Assembly: GCA_025677825.1 (NCBI GenBank) | Contig: JAIXMO010000004.1 | Location: 434,001 to 498,000 of the forward strand | Direction: 5' to 3' | DNA from: Helicostylum pulchrum | Lineage: Eukaryota; Mucoromycota; Mucoromycetes; Mucorales; Mucoraceae | DNA length: 64,000 nt | The notes under the pieces: generated by a model | What the model was told of the DNA's origin: nothing | The model's input: the letters and a program-made list of their open reading frames with translations, nothing else | Database searches by the model: none | Translations under genes and position numbers: made by a program | Part shown: piece after piece, positions 1-11,790 of the stretch | How the letters are laid out: every line of letters starts with the position of its first letter | Position numbering within the stretch: the first letter of the stretch is position 1

Positions 1-3000
1 TAACCAATTATCCAATCTATTGGATTCGGCTAAATCAACCATCGGTATATATCGCGAAGACGATGCCGAACAACAATCTATAGATGACGCTTCTATTAAA
101 AGTAAAAAAGTTGCTTTGCAGCGTAGAGTTGAATTAACCAACTATTTAAGAGCTCTATTACTTCGTGCTCATGTTACTGTCAGTTATGATATTTGTGAAT
201 TCTTGGAATTGTCTGCTATTAGCATCGTACAGGATATGGGCTGGAAAGGTAAAGAAGGCTATTTAAGAAATAGAATTAATTATGTTTCTCCAAGATGCTG
301 TCAATTATGGAAAACTCAAAGGTGGAAAACTGAATGGATTATTTTAAGAGATTCGTAAGTGTGTGTGCGTGCTCTTTGATATGTCTTGTATTTAATTTAT
401 TATTAGTTATATGGCTTTTTGTTCAGACACTGCTTCTTCTGCCCCAACTGATGTGCTATTGTTCGATAATGGCTTAAAAATTGAAATTCAGGAACCTCGT
501 GTATACTTGGGTAGTCATCATATCACCGTCTTTAATCAATCCCGAAAGATTGAAATTAAGGGAACTAAACGTGAAGTAGATCAATGGCTTGAAAGTATTG
601 AAAAAGTACAAGATGAAAGTCCTTGGGTTCAAAATCATCGTTTTGGCTCTTTTGCTCCTGTACGTCATAATGCTAAAGTGAAGTGGTTTGTCGATGGAGA
701 AAGTAATTATTAAATACCATATTTATTTATATACATAATTAACCTCTTTATTAAATAGACCATTTCAATGCTGTTGCTGAAGCTATTTTGTCTGCTAAAG
801 TAGAAATTTATATTGCAGATTGGTGGCTCTCACCAGAATTGGTTAGTTTTATATATATATATATATATATATATAATTATTATTTAATATGTACGTACTT
901 ACATATTATATAGTATTTAAGAAGACCACCAGAGGAAAATGAAGATTTTAGATTAGACAGATTATTACATCGTAAAGCAGTAGAAGGAGTTAAAATTTAT
1001 ATTGTAGTATACAAGGAAATGTCAGTAGCATTAACGATTGATTCTGTTCATACCAAACAATGGTTACAAAATCTTCATCCTAATATTATAGGTAAAAGTT
1101 TATTATTTCATATTGTATAATATGCATCCACTTATTCTATTTGTAACCTAGTGCAACGACATCCAGACCATAGTATATCAAATGAGAATACTGTACTTTT
1201 TTGGTCACACCATGAGGTAACTAAGAAAAAGGACCTTGGGTCTTTATTATGACTTATAATGGTTTTTTTTTCTCTTTAGAAAATAGTTGTGGTTGATAAC
1301 CGATTGGCTTTTATTGGTGGTCTTGATTTATGCTTTGGGTAATACAAATACTTGTAAAAAGTAAAAAAAAAACATGCATATAAAACTAAATATTATGATT
1401 ATAGTCGTTACGATACTCACGATCACTCACTTTCTGATTATCCTTCTGAAGACTTTGAACGCGAAGTATTCCCAGGCCAAGATTATTCTAATCCAAGAAT
1501 GAAAGATTTTGCTAATGGTAAGTAATTTTTTTTTAAGTGCACTCACAGAAAAAAGTTAACCTTAAACAATAGTTTCACAATACGATAAGACATTGGTTGA
1601 CCGTAAATATACACCTAGAATGCCTTGGCATGATGTCACGTTGGGTGTCGTAGGTCCAATCGCAAGAGATATTGCCCGTCATTTTATTCAAAGATGGAAT
1701 TTCTTAAAGTCTACCAAGAGTATGCATCGTCGTGTGGTTCCATTTTTGATGCCTAAAGGTGAATATGTTGCTGCTAGAGACGAAAGTAATTTCAGTGGTA
1801 CTTGTAAAGTACAGTTGTTAAGAAGTTCTTCTAGATGGAGTTCTGATGTTGAACGCGAGGTAAAAAAAAACATGTTTTGTTTGTGTAAGTTGTATAAATA
1901 TTAAATCATTGTACTTAGCATTCTATTTATAATGCTTATATGGAATGTATTGCTCATGCAAAACATTTTATATATATCGAAAATCAATTCTTCAGTAAGT
2001 ACCTCATTTTTATTATTTATTTATTTATTTACTAAACAAAACAAAACCCCTCTTCCCCTTTTTTAACATCCAGTTAGTACAACTCAAGATGATAAGTTAC
2101 TTCGAAACAAAATTGCTCAAGCCCTTGTACAAAGAATTAAAAGAGCTCATGAAAAGAAGGAGAAATTCAGAGTCTATGTATTAATTCCACTTGTTCCTGC
2201 ATTTGAAGGTGATTTAGCATCCAGTGAAGCATCTTCTGCAAGGTAAAAAAAAGTCATGTATCATTTTTAAAGTTTTTAATCTTAATACATCATTTACAGA
2301 ACTGTTATGCATTTCCAATACGTTACTATTTCAAGGGGCGGTGCTTCTATTATCGAAAAGTTAGCTGAACTTGGTATTGATGCAGACCAATATATATCTT
2401 GGTATAGTTTAAGGAACTATGGTAAAATCAAAGTACCCAAATTTACCGCTCAAAAATCTCAAAGCAAGACTGGATTACAGAATGATAGTGGTACTGTATT
2501 TGGCGATGAAGCTGCTATTAAAAACCCTTTTGATGAAAATGACTTATCTCGATTAGCTTCCAATGAATCCGCTACAAGTAATATCTCCTCAAGTTTAAAT
2601 CCTCCTTCGGCTTTACACCCTGATTCAACTAGTAGAAGAGGTTCGGCTACTAGTACAGCTGAATCTCAGTTGGCGGATGATGATAGATACGATTATGTAA
2701 GCGAGTTGTTGTACTTGCATGATAAGTTAATGATTGTTGATGATCGAATTGTGTTGATGGGGTCTGGTAAAGTAATTTGAAAGTAGTAAAAATATGAGTT
2801 TAGTACTAACATTTTTTTTTTGTAGCAAATATTAACGATAGATCTCAATTGGGTAATCGAGATTCAGAAATTGCTATGCTTGTAGAAGATACTGAAATGG
2901 TATCATCTTTTATGGACGGAGAAGAGGTAAGACGTACATATATATATATGCTTGTCATATTAACATATATACAAAAAAAAAGTATAAAGCAGCCAAATTT

Positions 3001-3660
3001 GCACACACTTTACGTATGCAATTATGGAAAGAACATTTAGGTCTTTTAAATTTTGAAAAATGGTCTCAATTATTAGAAAAGAAAAAGACACCTGAATCCA
3101 GTAACAGTAGTAGTAGTGTTCAACATAATGAAGAGCAAGTAGAAACTTTAAATATACCTCAAGGACATCACCATCAATTATATCCATCCTTGACTAGATC
3201 AGTTAATAACGCTCAAGATATTAAATTAATTGAAGCGGATGAACCTGTCAAGATGTTGGACAGAGCTAGTCGAACCTATAGTTTCTATGATACCTTTAAA
3301 ACGCATCAACATCCTAAAAGACATGATGCTGCTGCTTTGGATCCACTATCTGATCATACGTATAATAACATTTGGTTAAAGAGAGCCACAGATAATACAT
3401 CTATTTATCGACAATTGTTTAGATGTGTACCCGATGATACAGTTCATACCTACGAACAACATAGAAGATTTCAACCTGATCCTACTAAAGTTAAATACGG
3501 GCATGTAGCTGACCCTAACTTGACGCAAGATGAAATTTGTGATCAATTAGATCAAATTAAGGGACACTTGGTATTATTCCCTAAAGACTATTTAAAAGAA
3601 GAAAACTTATTGTTGGGTGGTATCATAGATACTGTTACGCCTTTAATTATATTTACTTGA
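1..3660 (+). CDS. SPO14: Phospholipase D (PLD1/Spo14 type), 5' partial
   Basis: Hydrolyses phosphatidylcholine to phosphatidic acid at membranes in signalling and vesicle traffic. The 5' end (any PX domain) lies before the window. Exons read: <1..354, 407..702, 759..841, 914..1091, 1152..1216, 1280..1338, 1405..1517, 1573..1859, 1919..1994, 2074..2242, 2300..2766, 2826..2926, 2983..3660. All junctions are GT-AG and in phase. Exons 1-2 carry a PH-like region (KGYL-type start, then a Trp near its end). Then come the PLD core and two catalytic HxKxxxxD motifs. The first (HEKIVVVD) is split by an intron between His-Glu and Lys at 1216/1280. The second (HDKLMIVDD, followed by GSANINDRS) is at about 2718-2850. 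A Ser-rich low-complexity insert of roughly 70 residues sits before the second motif, as is common in eukaryotic PLDs. The stop is 3 bp from the stop of the opposing gene. Confidence 0.95.
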
Positions 3661-3663
3661 TTT

Positions 3664-4287
3664 TTATTTATTATTATTATACATATCTGTGGCAGTCATT
3701 CCTGTCAAGTTAAACCCATGCAAATCTTTTTTACTTTCTAATTGTTGTAATCTTAATCGATCCTTTTGAATCACTTGTTTTGATATCTCAATCTTTTCTT
3801 CTAATAAATCTTGCTCTAAAAAAATATATAAGTTATCTTATTATTGCTGTTAGTTTTGTTGTCATTTTACCATTCTCTATCAACTCTTGTGTCTTTTTTG
3901 TTGGTAATTTTATAAACATATCACCAAAAAATGTCCATGATTTCTTTCCTATTTTCATGCATTAAAAAAAATACATGTATAACCTTTTTTTTTCTCTCGT
4001 ATGTATTTACCTAACCCTTTCTCTACATGTTGAAGTGCTTTAGCGTTGTTCTGTATCTTTTTTTCGAAATCGGCAATCTATTCATTTATTAAGTTTTTTT
4101 TTTTTTTTTTGTACGCGCATTTTATTTAGTATTGCATATACTTTACTGCTTGTTTGTTAATCAATATCTCTTCTGCTAAATGCTCCTTGACAGCCAACGC
4201 TATTAAAAAAGAGAGAGTTTTAGCTTCTCAATAACGCAACCAAACAAACAATTTACTTTGTTCAATTTCGTTTGCTATAGATGACAT
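3664..4287 (-). CDS. PDRG1: PDRG1-like prefoldin-beta family protein
   Basis: This gene has five very short exons: complement(3664..3815, 3871..3948, 4011..4077, 4147..4199, 4257..4287). They total 126 aa, close to the roughly 130 aa of the family. The first half is helical (EHLAEEILINKQ, then IADFEKKIQNN). The family signature follows: FFGDMFIKLP, then TQELIENEQD, a Lys/Glu-rich helix, and LHGFNL near the C-terminus. These match the order of conserved blocks in p53 and DNA damage regulated protein 1, a component of the R2TP/prefoldin-like chaperone complex that helps assemble RNA polymerases and PIKK kinases. That function is family knowledge, not shown here. The donor GTAAAG after exon 2 was chosen over GTATAT because only it keeps the frame. 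The gene diverges from TAF6 with 147 bp between the start codons. Confidence 0.85.
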
Positions 4288-4434
4288 GATTATTTTTGGT
4301 TTAAAATAAAAGAGAGAAAGAAAAAAAAGCCACTCTTTAATCATAACAAAATAAAACGGTAGTTTAAATTATTATTTTTTTTTTAACTCTTTCTTCTTTT
4401 CTTATTTTACGCGACAAGTAACAAGTACATATAA

Positions 4435-6208
4435 ATGAGTGTATTTCCAAAAGAAACAATTAAAGTGAGTATTACAACTTAAATTATTTTCAAGGCAACT
4501 AAAAAAAATAATTGGAAAATAGAATATAGGAGAGTCGCTGGGAGTAACTAATCTTAAAGACGAAGTTGCTACAGCATTAGCACAAGACGTAGAATACAGA
4601 GTTCATGAACTTATTCAAGTAAGCGATACAATGATAAAACACCTACACTGAGCACCTCTAAAAAAATATTCATCGTGTAGGAAGCCGCTAAATTTATGCG
4701 TCATTCGAAAAGAACAAAGTTATCAGTAGATGATGTTAATGCTGCTCTTCGTGTAAAGAATGTAGAGGTGAGTAACTATACGATATATATATATATATAT
4801 ATAAAATTGGTTTATTTACCTATTATATATATGTATAGCCTCTTTATGGATACACTTCTGGAGAACCACCTAAATTTAGAAAGACAACACTCAACTCTAA
4901 CGACATTTATTTCGATGAAGATGAGGAAATTGATTTTGAATCAGTGTTAAGTAAACCTTTACCAAAGATTCCTTTGGACGTTACATTTACTGCACATTGG
5001 CTTGCTATTGAAGGTATACAACCTGCCATTCCTCAAAATCCTACACCAAGTGGTAAGTTGTTGTTTTTTTAAAAAAAAAATGTATATATGTTGTCCCCAT
5101 TTTTTTTAAAAAAAAAATTGTATATGTAGATGCGAAGGCTGAACTTTTATCAAAGCGAAGCAAAAGTCATACAAGCTCCAACGGTATCACAACAGATCAA
5201 GTCAATGTTAAACCTCTGGTCAAACACGTTTTATCTAAAGAATTACAAATGTACTTTGAAAGAATTACAGAGGCTGTGTTAAGTGAAGACGAAAGATTAC
5301 AATCTCAAGCGTTTGAAAGTTTACGACTGGATCCTGGTTTGCATCAACTCTTACCGTATTTTGTTCAACACATTCATAAAAAAGTGGCTCAGAACCATAA
5401 GAATTTGGATGTACTTGAGGCTATGTTATCTATGGCTCATTCGTTACTAAATAATAAGCATTTGTTTGTTGAACCCTATGTAAGTTTTTTTTCAAAAAAA
5501 TAATCAAGATAGACTTTACATTAACTAAACCAATTTGTATATATGTAGCTTCATCAATTGATTCCACCTATTATTTCTTGTTTGGTAGGTAGGGTGATTT
5601 GTGAAAACCCTCAACAACAAGATCATTGGGCTACACGTAATAGAGCAGCATCACTTATTGCCACCATCTGCCATCAGTATGGCAAAGCATATCATACTTT
5701 ACAACCTCGTATCACAAAGACATTACTTCGCGCTTTTCTCGATCCTGCTCGTCCTTTAACAACTCAATACGGTGCCATTATTGGTTTAGATAAAATTGGA
5801 CCTGAAGTCACTCGCGTGTTGGTTGCTCCCAACATCAAATTTTATTCTGAGAATTGTTTGAAATCAGCTTTGGAAAGTCCAAATGCAGTTCGTGTACAAG
5901 AGGCTGAAAGATGTAAAGATGCACTTGTGGTAAGTTTTATTTTTCGGGAGGCGAAAAGTTGTAATGATTAATTATTTTTTAAAAAAAAATAGACTGTGTT
6001 GGATCATATTGCAGAACAAAATTGTTTATCATTTGCACCTAAAAAATCAGAAGATGATATGGATGAAGACGATTTAGCTCCTTCAGAACAAGATAAAACT
6101 CAATTAATTGAATTTGTTGGTGAGATTATCGGAAAGGCTTATTTAGAAAAAGAAGTTAGAAAGGATAGAGTAAAGAGTTTAATATTATCTGCTAATCAAG
6201 AATTATAA
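4435..6208 (+). CDS. TAF6: Transcription initiation factor TFIID subunit 6 (TAF6)
   Basis: Histone-fold subunit of TFIID (and of SAGA in fungi) that pairs with TAF9. Exons: 4435..4464, 4523..4618, 4681..4767, 4839..5052, 5130..5479, 5549..5929, 5993..6208. The N-terminal histone fold is clear: FPKETIK, then GESLGVTNLKDEVATALAQD, then [31 protein letters not shown], read here in three exons. The acceptor at 4521-4522 (TAG before AATATAGGAG) was chosen because the nearer AG sites break the frame or drop the conserved GES. After an acidic linker comes the TAF6 C-terminal HEAT-repeat domain (LSKELQMYFERITEAVL to the HWATRNRAASLIATICHQYG region and beyond). The C-terminus is acidic and ends LSANQEL. 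Both typical TAF6 domains are present, so the gene looks complete. Confidence 0.93.
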
Positions 6209-6276
6209 ATAAATCATAAACTCTTCTTTTTCTTTTTTTTTAATAATTATTGATAAATGTGCGTGGTTTTTATTCA

Positions 6277-7299
6277 TTAATCCCAAGGTGATCTGGTAGA
6301 TTCTTGCCATTTTGGGTTATTATTGTTGGTGCTAGCGGGTGCATCCCATCCTTCTGGTTCACTGGTTTCGTTATCAAGTTCAGGTGTATCTTCTGCCCAA
6401 TTAATTGGTTCAGCTGAAGGAACAAAAGATGATGGCATATCACCAAACGGTTCTTCGGCAATAGACTTACTCGTCATCCAGTCCGTCTTGGGGTTATCGT
6501 TTTCCCAGTTGACACCATCGTCTTCAGCAAATTGAAGGTCTCCTCCACCTGACCAAAAACCCCCAGCATATTCCTCCTGATAAGATGAAACGTACGCATC
6601 GCCTTCTCCATCTTCTTGTCGAACCACTTCATCCGTATGAAAGAACATATCAGGAATCACTTTCCACGGAGTATTATAATCTACTTTACCGCGAAGACGA
6701 AGTACAGCACGGGCTAACAAGTAACACATAACACCAATCGATTGAGAACCAGCTGTATTGCAAGGAATAGCAATATCAACATATTTAAGAGAGGAATCAG
6801 AATTTGCAAAAGAGATAACTGGAATACAACAACGACTACTTTCAGTAATAGCTTGTATATTATCATAAGGATCCAAACAAACCAACAATTGTGGTTCTTC
6901 AATTGCTTTGGTTAAGGTACCAGGTGAAAAGCGACCGAGATTGACAACCATGTTGAGAAACATAGAAAGTTTACTAGCTGGTCTACGACCGCGTACAGAA
7001 GTAGATGCAACGTATACATCTGTACTTACTTTTACGGAAGCAAGTATACAGGCCGCTAACATTAGTTTTTGCCACATTTTATTAATGTCAATAATATAGG
7101 TACCGTCTCCTAGACGAGAGTAAACGTACTTCTTCATTTTTGGGCTGATGTTGGTAGTGCCTAAATGACATTTGGCGGCTAGTAAGAGCAATATGTCCTC
7201 CTGAGTAGGATCAAGAACTAGATTGTTTTTATAAGCACTCTTTTTTTTTGATAGAAGGGTTTTTTGGTTTTACTTACTAAAGTGGTTTATGTTGTTCAT
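6277..7299 (-). CDS. RPS0: 40S ribosomal protein uS2 (RPSA/Rps0), divergent
   Basis: Small-subunit ribosomal protein uS2. Two exons: complement(6277..7237, 7274..7299), 328 aa. Exon 1 encodes only 8 residues plus two bases, and uses a GTAAAA donor because the nearby GTAAGT donor does not keep the frame. Family landmarks in order: EDILLLLAAKCHLG, DGTYIIDINKMWQKL, GRFSPGTLTKAI, a PQLLVCLDP strand, SLKYVDIAIPCNTAGSQSIG, and LLARAVLRLRG. Many positions that are nearly invariant in uS2 are changed. The tail from about residue 235 is acidic with repeated Trp (GVNWEND, TDWM, INWAED, GWDAP, SPWD), recalling the Trp/acid tail of animal laminin-receptor-type RPSA. It could be the sole uS2 of a divergent lineage or a paralogue of the normal gene. 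The identification as uS2 is firm; the role in every ribosome is not. Confidence 0.85.
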
Positions 7300-7865
7300 T
7301 GTATAAATGAGTATAAAGAAAAAAAGGAAAAAAAGAGAAAAGAATTTTTTTTTACAATGGTATATATTTATATATATCAATTGGATCTGATATATATGAT
7401 TATATTTGACACTTGGTAATAAATGACATGAATCATTTTTTTTTTATTACTGGATATACAATCGCCCAGCTTCTTTACTAACACTATATTTAAACTCAAT
7501 TATACAAAAACTTTGAGAGATGTGCGAATCGACCAAAGTTTTTTTTAATTATAACAGTGACACTGAAACCCTGTACTAATATCGAATACCTGTACCAAGT
7601 CTTTTAAATTAACACCCTCATCGTACTAACATGCCACAGGGTTTATTGATCCGGACCATGAGAGAAGATGTTGCACAACCACTCGAGGTAGAATACTTTT
7701 TTTTCTCAAAAATCGTATATTAACCCTCCCCGTATTTTTCACGTATAACCCCCCCCCCCCCCTTCCCAATATATTTCCTATTACTTTGATAACAATGTAG
7801 TTTGTATTATATGTGTATAAATTGCTAGCAAAATAATAGTAACTGTAATAATATATATATATATT
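7300..7865. other. Intergenic, 566 bp
   Basis: AT-rich spacer between the uS2 start and the 3' end of the small cysteine-containing gene. It holds a C-homopolymer of about 14 at 7749-7762, TA-rich runs and short T tracts. An ATG at 7631 opens only a 30-codon frame with no recognisable features. No RNA gene was recognised. Confidence 0.6.
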
Positions 7866-8207
7866 TTAAACTCTCCAACACTCCATGTAAGTTTCTGTAG
7901 GATCCATAGGCAATGCACAGAAAAAGCCCAGCTTTTGCATTTCGGAGAACATTTGGGTATCTAACATACCAGTCAGTATTCATAACCCTTTATATATCCT
8001 TTTCCTTCTCTCTTAAAAAGAAAAAAAAAACTATCACTTACATTCCAAGTTAAGCTTGACACATTCTCTTTGACCGCTTAATCCATCGCGACAAAGTGTT
8101 TGCTCTTTTTGATCAATTCTATATTCTTTGCCGGGAGCAATTTTTACAAAGTTATCAAGGCGTGTAAATTCAGTATTAGTGTTGGTTTCGTTTTCGGTAT
8201 TAGACAT
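7866..8207 (-). CDS. Small conserved-looking orphan protein, 86 aa, four cysteines
   Basis: Two exons, complement(7866..7960, 8042..8207), joined by a GTAAGT..TTAG intron. Exon 1 has 55 codons plus one base. It starts MSNTENETNTNTEFTRLDNF and continues with a basic stretch containing KIAPGKEYRID. Four cysteines fall in two pairs: C-x9-C (LCRDGLSGQREC) and C-x13-C (FFCALPMDPTETYMEC) near the end, which reads ECWRV. The spacing is not the twin CX9C of mitochondrial intermembrane-space proteins, since the second pair is wider. No signal peptide or membrane segment is visible. I do not recognise the family. Codon-phase continuity across the intron and the clean stop support a real gene. Confidence 0.5.
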
Positions 8208-8623
8208 CTATATCATTATGTTAAATTATATTGATCTGCATACATTCAAGTATATATCAGTGTTGTACTTACGTTGAAGTTATATATAAGTGTAAGAAAA
8301 AGAAAATGATCAAAAGTGTTGAGACATAATGACTTTATGTGCGGTATTACAACTACCCCAGAACTTTTGATTACGTCAGGATGCACATTTTAAAAACCGA
8401 TAAATAATTATTGGTCCCGGATATGTTAGAACACGTATGTCGTATCTTACGCTAACTCCGGAAGGTTAGCACTTATTTTGATCTTCTGCCCTGTTCAGTT
8501 AATTGAGAAAAGTTTATCACTATTTAAGTGCGTCAAAACTTCAGAGACTGTTTAAAAATAAGGTTTTTGATCCTGCAAAAACCCGATGGATAATTATAAA
8601 AACACAGTTTTTTTTTCTTTTAT

Positions 8624-9563
8624 TCATTGTGTTATTTTTTCAAATCGAAGGAAATCGACAGCAATTACTACATTTTTCTTTTTGTGGAATTTATACATCA
8701 TTGGAACATCAAACTAAGAAAGAGTTAGAATAATATAATATTTTTTTTTTAAAAGAAAAATATTCATTTATGTACCTTTAATTCGGCAACTACTTCAAAT
8801 GTAACACCCCATTCTTTTGCTTTCTTTTCAATATGCTACAAACAAAATATGAATATATGTACAAGGTTATAAATAATATATATGTACCTCTCTAGTAGAA
8901 CTTTTATGTAATGAGTAAACAGATGTATTTGCGATCTAAACAAAATGTCAAAAAAAAACATAATTCATGCGCCCTGTATTATATATATTTACATCTATAG
9001 CTTTCTTTAACAAGACCATATCCACACCCTTATTATTTTTTGTACCAAAAGGTGGGTTCATAATAATAGTATCTAATTTTCCTTTAAACCCATCCAATGT
9101 AGCTTTACTCAAATCTGTATTTACAAAATCAATATTTACTTCAAATGAGTCGCTATTTTCTTGAGCAATTTTGATAGCATCAGGATCAATATCAAATCCA
9201 ACACTATACCTATATAATGGCTTCAATATATTTGACACTTATCGCAATATTAACATTGAAAAAATAACTATCATGCTTACCCAGCTCCAAGAATATTAGC
9301 TGCAATACTTAAAATACCACACCCACTACCAAAGTCACCAACAGCTTTATCTTCAATATCATCATATACTGTATCGGCCGTATAAAGCATTCTAGCAGCT
9401 AAATGAGGTGTAGTAGGATACTGTTCGAATTCGATCTTGGGCTCATCTAAAAATATAATAGATTCAATCGCCATGTAACAATTACTGTTTGCTGTCAACC
9501 ATTTACATTCTTACCAAACACTTCGCAATCTTGTAAGATACTTTCTAATTCTTTCAACTTCAT
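8624..9563 (-). CDS. METTL5: METTL5-type 18S rRNA N6-adenosine methyltransferase
   Basis: SAM-dependent methyltransferase. Members of this family make one m6A in 18S rRNA with TRMT112 as partner (family knowledge). Six exons: complement(8624..8713, 8776..8835, 8888..8935, 8993..9209, 9281..9446, 9515..9563), 209 aa, the usual family size. Seen in order: MKLKELESILQD, the EQYPTTPHLAARMLYTA block, motif I as GDFGSGCGILSIAA, GFDIDPDAI, the catalytic NPPF in IIMNPPFGTKNNKGVDM, VYSLHKSSTRE, and a C-terminal YKFHKKK box followed by VAVDFLRFE-like residues. Every junction is in phase. The acceptor for exon 4 (numbered from the gene start) is GTTTAG at 8936-8937. A 300 bp AT-rich gap separates it from the preceding small gene. 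Confidence 0.92.
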
Positions 9564-10039
9564 GTTTACTGTCTATTTGAGAGAAAGCCACATTAAAAAA
9601 ATTCCTTTGTCGTGACTTTAAATGAAGTTCGGTACAGATTACATATCTCGTTTTTAATGTTTCAATGGTTGTGAGAACTCTTTTTAGAAATGTAACATTC
9701 CTACATAGCGATATATTTCGGACTAGGTTTTCTAGGCGTAATGGCCGCTGCACCTTCCTGGGAAGTAATGGCTATTCCTTTATGCACAGAGCAACATGTC
9801 GTTACAGCATGTTTTGTTTAGTTCAATAGAGACAAGAATATGCTTTAGATTTCGGCGTATAATACATATATACCCCAACGTACCCTAATGTATAGCCATA
9901 AATAACTCCCACCTCGAAACAAATTTATGTATAAGTATCTAACTGCGCTATAAGTACTAGGTTCTACATTTTTTTATTAAGTGCACATAAAAAATATTTC
10001 ATACTTTGTATATATAGTTATTTCTCTTGTAAATCATTA

Positions 10040-10170
10040 TACGGTAGCGGCTCTAGGTATTTAAGGGTGGCCAAAACCCGGAAGTAAGCCGCCCTTAAAT
10101 CGAATACACCCTTACGTCGAACAGTGGACGGAATAATTATCCAGTAACGAAATACTGCAGCTATAAGTCT
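10040..10170. repeat. Dispersed repeat, copy A
   Basis: Contains CCCTTAAATCGAATACACCC and nearby CCGGAAGTAAGCC. On the minus strand it reads as a GTATTCGATTTAAGGGCGGC-like core. Copies B (11680-11790) and C (35960-36030) share the CCTTAAAT core. The boundaries are approximate and the origin is unknown. Confidence 0.45.
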
Positions 10171-11679
10171 TTTTCTGGTACTTCTTTCAAGTGACAATAT
10201 AATATAGTTTTCTGATGCATTCGTAAATAAACATATATTCTGTATCTTCATATAGAAGAGCTTAAACATTAAAAGCGCAGCCTAATTTCTCAAAAGAAAA
10301 GGGGGCTAAACACTGTCTTTTTCGTCTTCAAAAGCACAAGCTTATTTTTTTAATTGATTGATGTATTATCAATGTTTTCTCGCTTTCAGCAACTATAAAG
10401 ACAAGACCGGCAGTGGTAGATGGTGTAGTAATCGATTAAAAATCATTGCTAAAGAAAAAAGCTCAATGAGATATTGCAGTTTTAGAAATCGCTCTTATAA
10501 GAAATCACTGGAAATTTGCCGGTTATATTATATAATGGTCTTTAGTTTATTAAGAAACAGGAAACGCGTTTTGGATCCAAGTTGTATAATACAAAACAGT
10601 TGTTTGGAATATATCTTTGATAAAAAAAAGTACTTTCTTTTGTTTTTTCGATTTTCATTTTTTGGGGTCAGTCCCTTTTGTTTTTTGGCCAAAAATCACA
10701 GTTTTTTTATATTACTCCGGATCTAGTTTGATTCTCTTTGTGAAAAAAAAACACGGGTCTAACAGTACTCTCTTAGGCTCTTATAATTAATTTTAAATAA
10801 TACTTCTAATGCAAAAATTGAAAGAGTAATGACGGTTTAAACATTTTATCTTCTGGGCAAAAAAAAATAGACTTTTTCCGTGTAACCGTACTTTTCAATT
10901 TTCGGACTTTCGCGACTACGTAAAATGTAGTTTTTTATTACCGTGTTTGGTTGTAGCAGCGAATATAGATACTTAAAAACTGTATATTGATTGCTCATAA
11001 AAGAAAGTGCTAAAACCAAAACTAGGCTTGAAAACGTACTTTAAAACATCGCCATTTAAGGTCCACTTAACTCAAATTTTAGCAAAAACAAAAACGTGAT
11101 TACTCAATTAATTTTTTTATTAAAAATATGATTTTAGATATATTAGATGTGCCTAAAAAATCATTATGTCATCATAGTTTTTCTCACCTTTTTTTATAAG
11201 TTACTACTAAACCTTCATTTAAAAACACGCGTTTTAAAGAGAATAATGGGCATGAAATAATGGATTATGACACTTACAGTAGTTCTCGAACTCACCCAAG
11301 TGATTGTATAAAAAATATGCTGTGTATCGTTTTGTTGCAAGAGCTTAAACATTAAAATTACATTAAATTCTGTTAAAATTTTATTGTGCGAGTTAAAAAT
11401 TTGCAGAACTATTTATTAAAAACTACTAACTATGATATATAAGACTAAAATTATCTTTGTGTTCATTTTATTTACTTGGTTTATACTTTATCCCTTTTCA
11501 ATCTTTCATCGCTTAGCAACCTTCTGTATGTAATTACTTTTCCTAAGTAGTTAATTTTCGAAAGACTCACTGTTGATATACACTCCATTCGAGTCTAAAA
11601 TTATTGCCTTTCTATTTTAATTACTTTGTAAGATTTATTTCATTATCTTCTTTCTGTCAGTCTGATTAGTATCCTTTGT

Positions 11680-11790
11680 TTTAGTGGCAAAAGTAGCGTT
11701 AAAGCGGGCGACGGAAGACTTCCTGGAGAAATATACCCTTAAATAAAGTATATCCTTAAATCGAACACTCTTAAATAAAGCCGCTATCGC
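11680..11790. repeat. Dispersed repeat, copy B
   Basis: Contains GTTAAAGCGGGCGACGGAAG, then CTTCCTGGAGAA, then three CTTAAAT units (followed by AAAG, CGAACA and AAAGCCGC). It aligns by eye with copy C over the AAAGC(G/A)GG(C/A)GACGG(A/G)AGAC stretch and over the TTAAAT(A)AAGCCG(C/T) end. The central unit appears multiplied in this copy. Confidence 0.5.

Noticed and set aside
7631..7723. ATG with a 30-codon frame and a nearby GT
   Set aside because: Too short, not followed by a convincing exon, and unlike anything recognisable.
8451..8470. GCTAAC..GTTAGC inverted repeat downstream of METTL5
   Set aside because: A six-base stem with an eight-base loop is expected by chance in 64 kb; eukaryotic genes do not use such terminators.
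10358..10726. 122-codon frame in the gene-free block
   Set aside because: Composition is Phe/Lys/Ser/Arg as expected from AT-rich DNA, with no domain, no intron structure and no homologous pattern.
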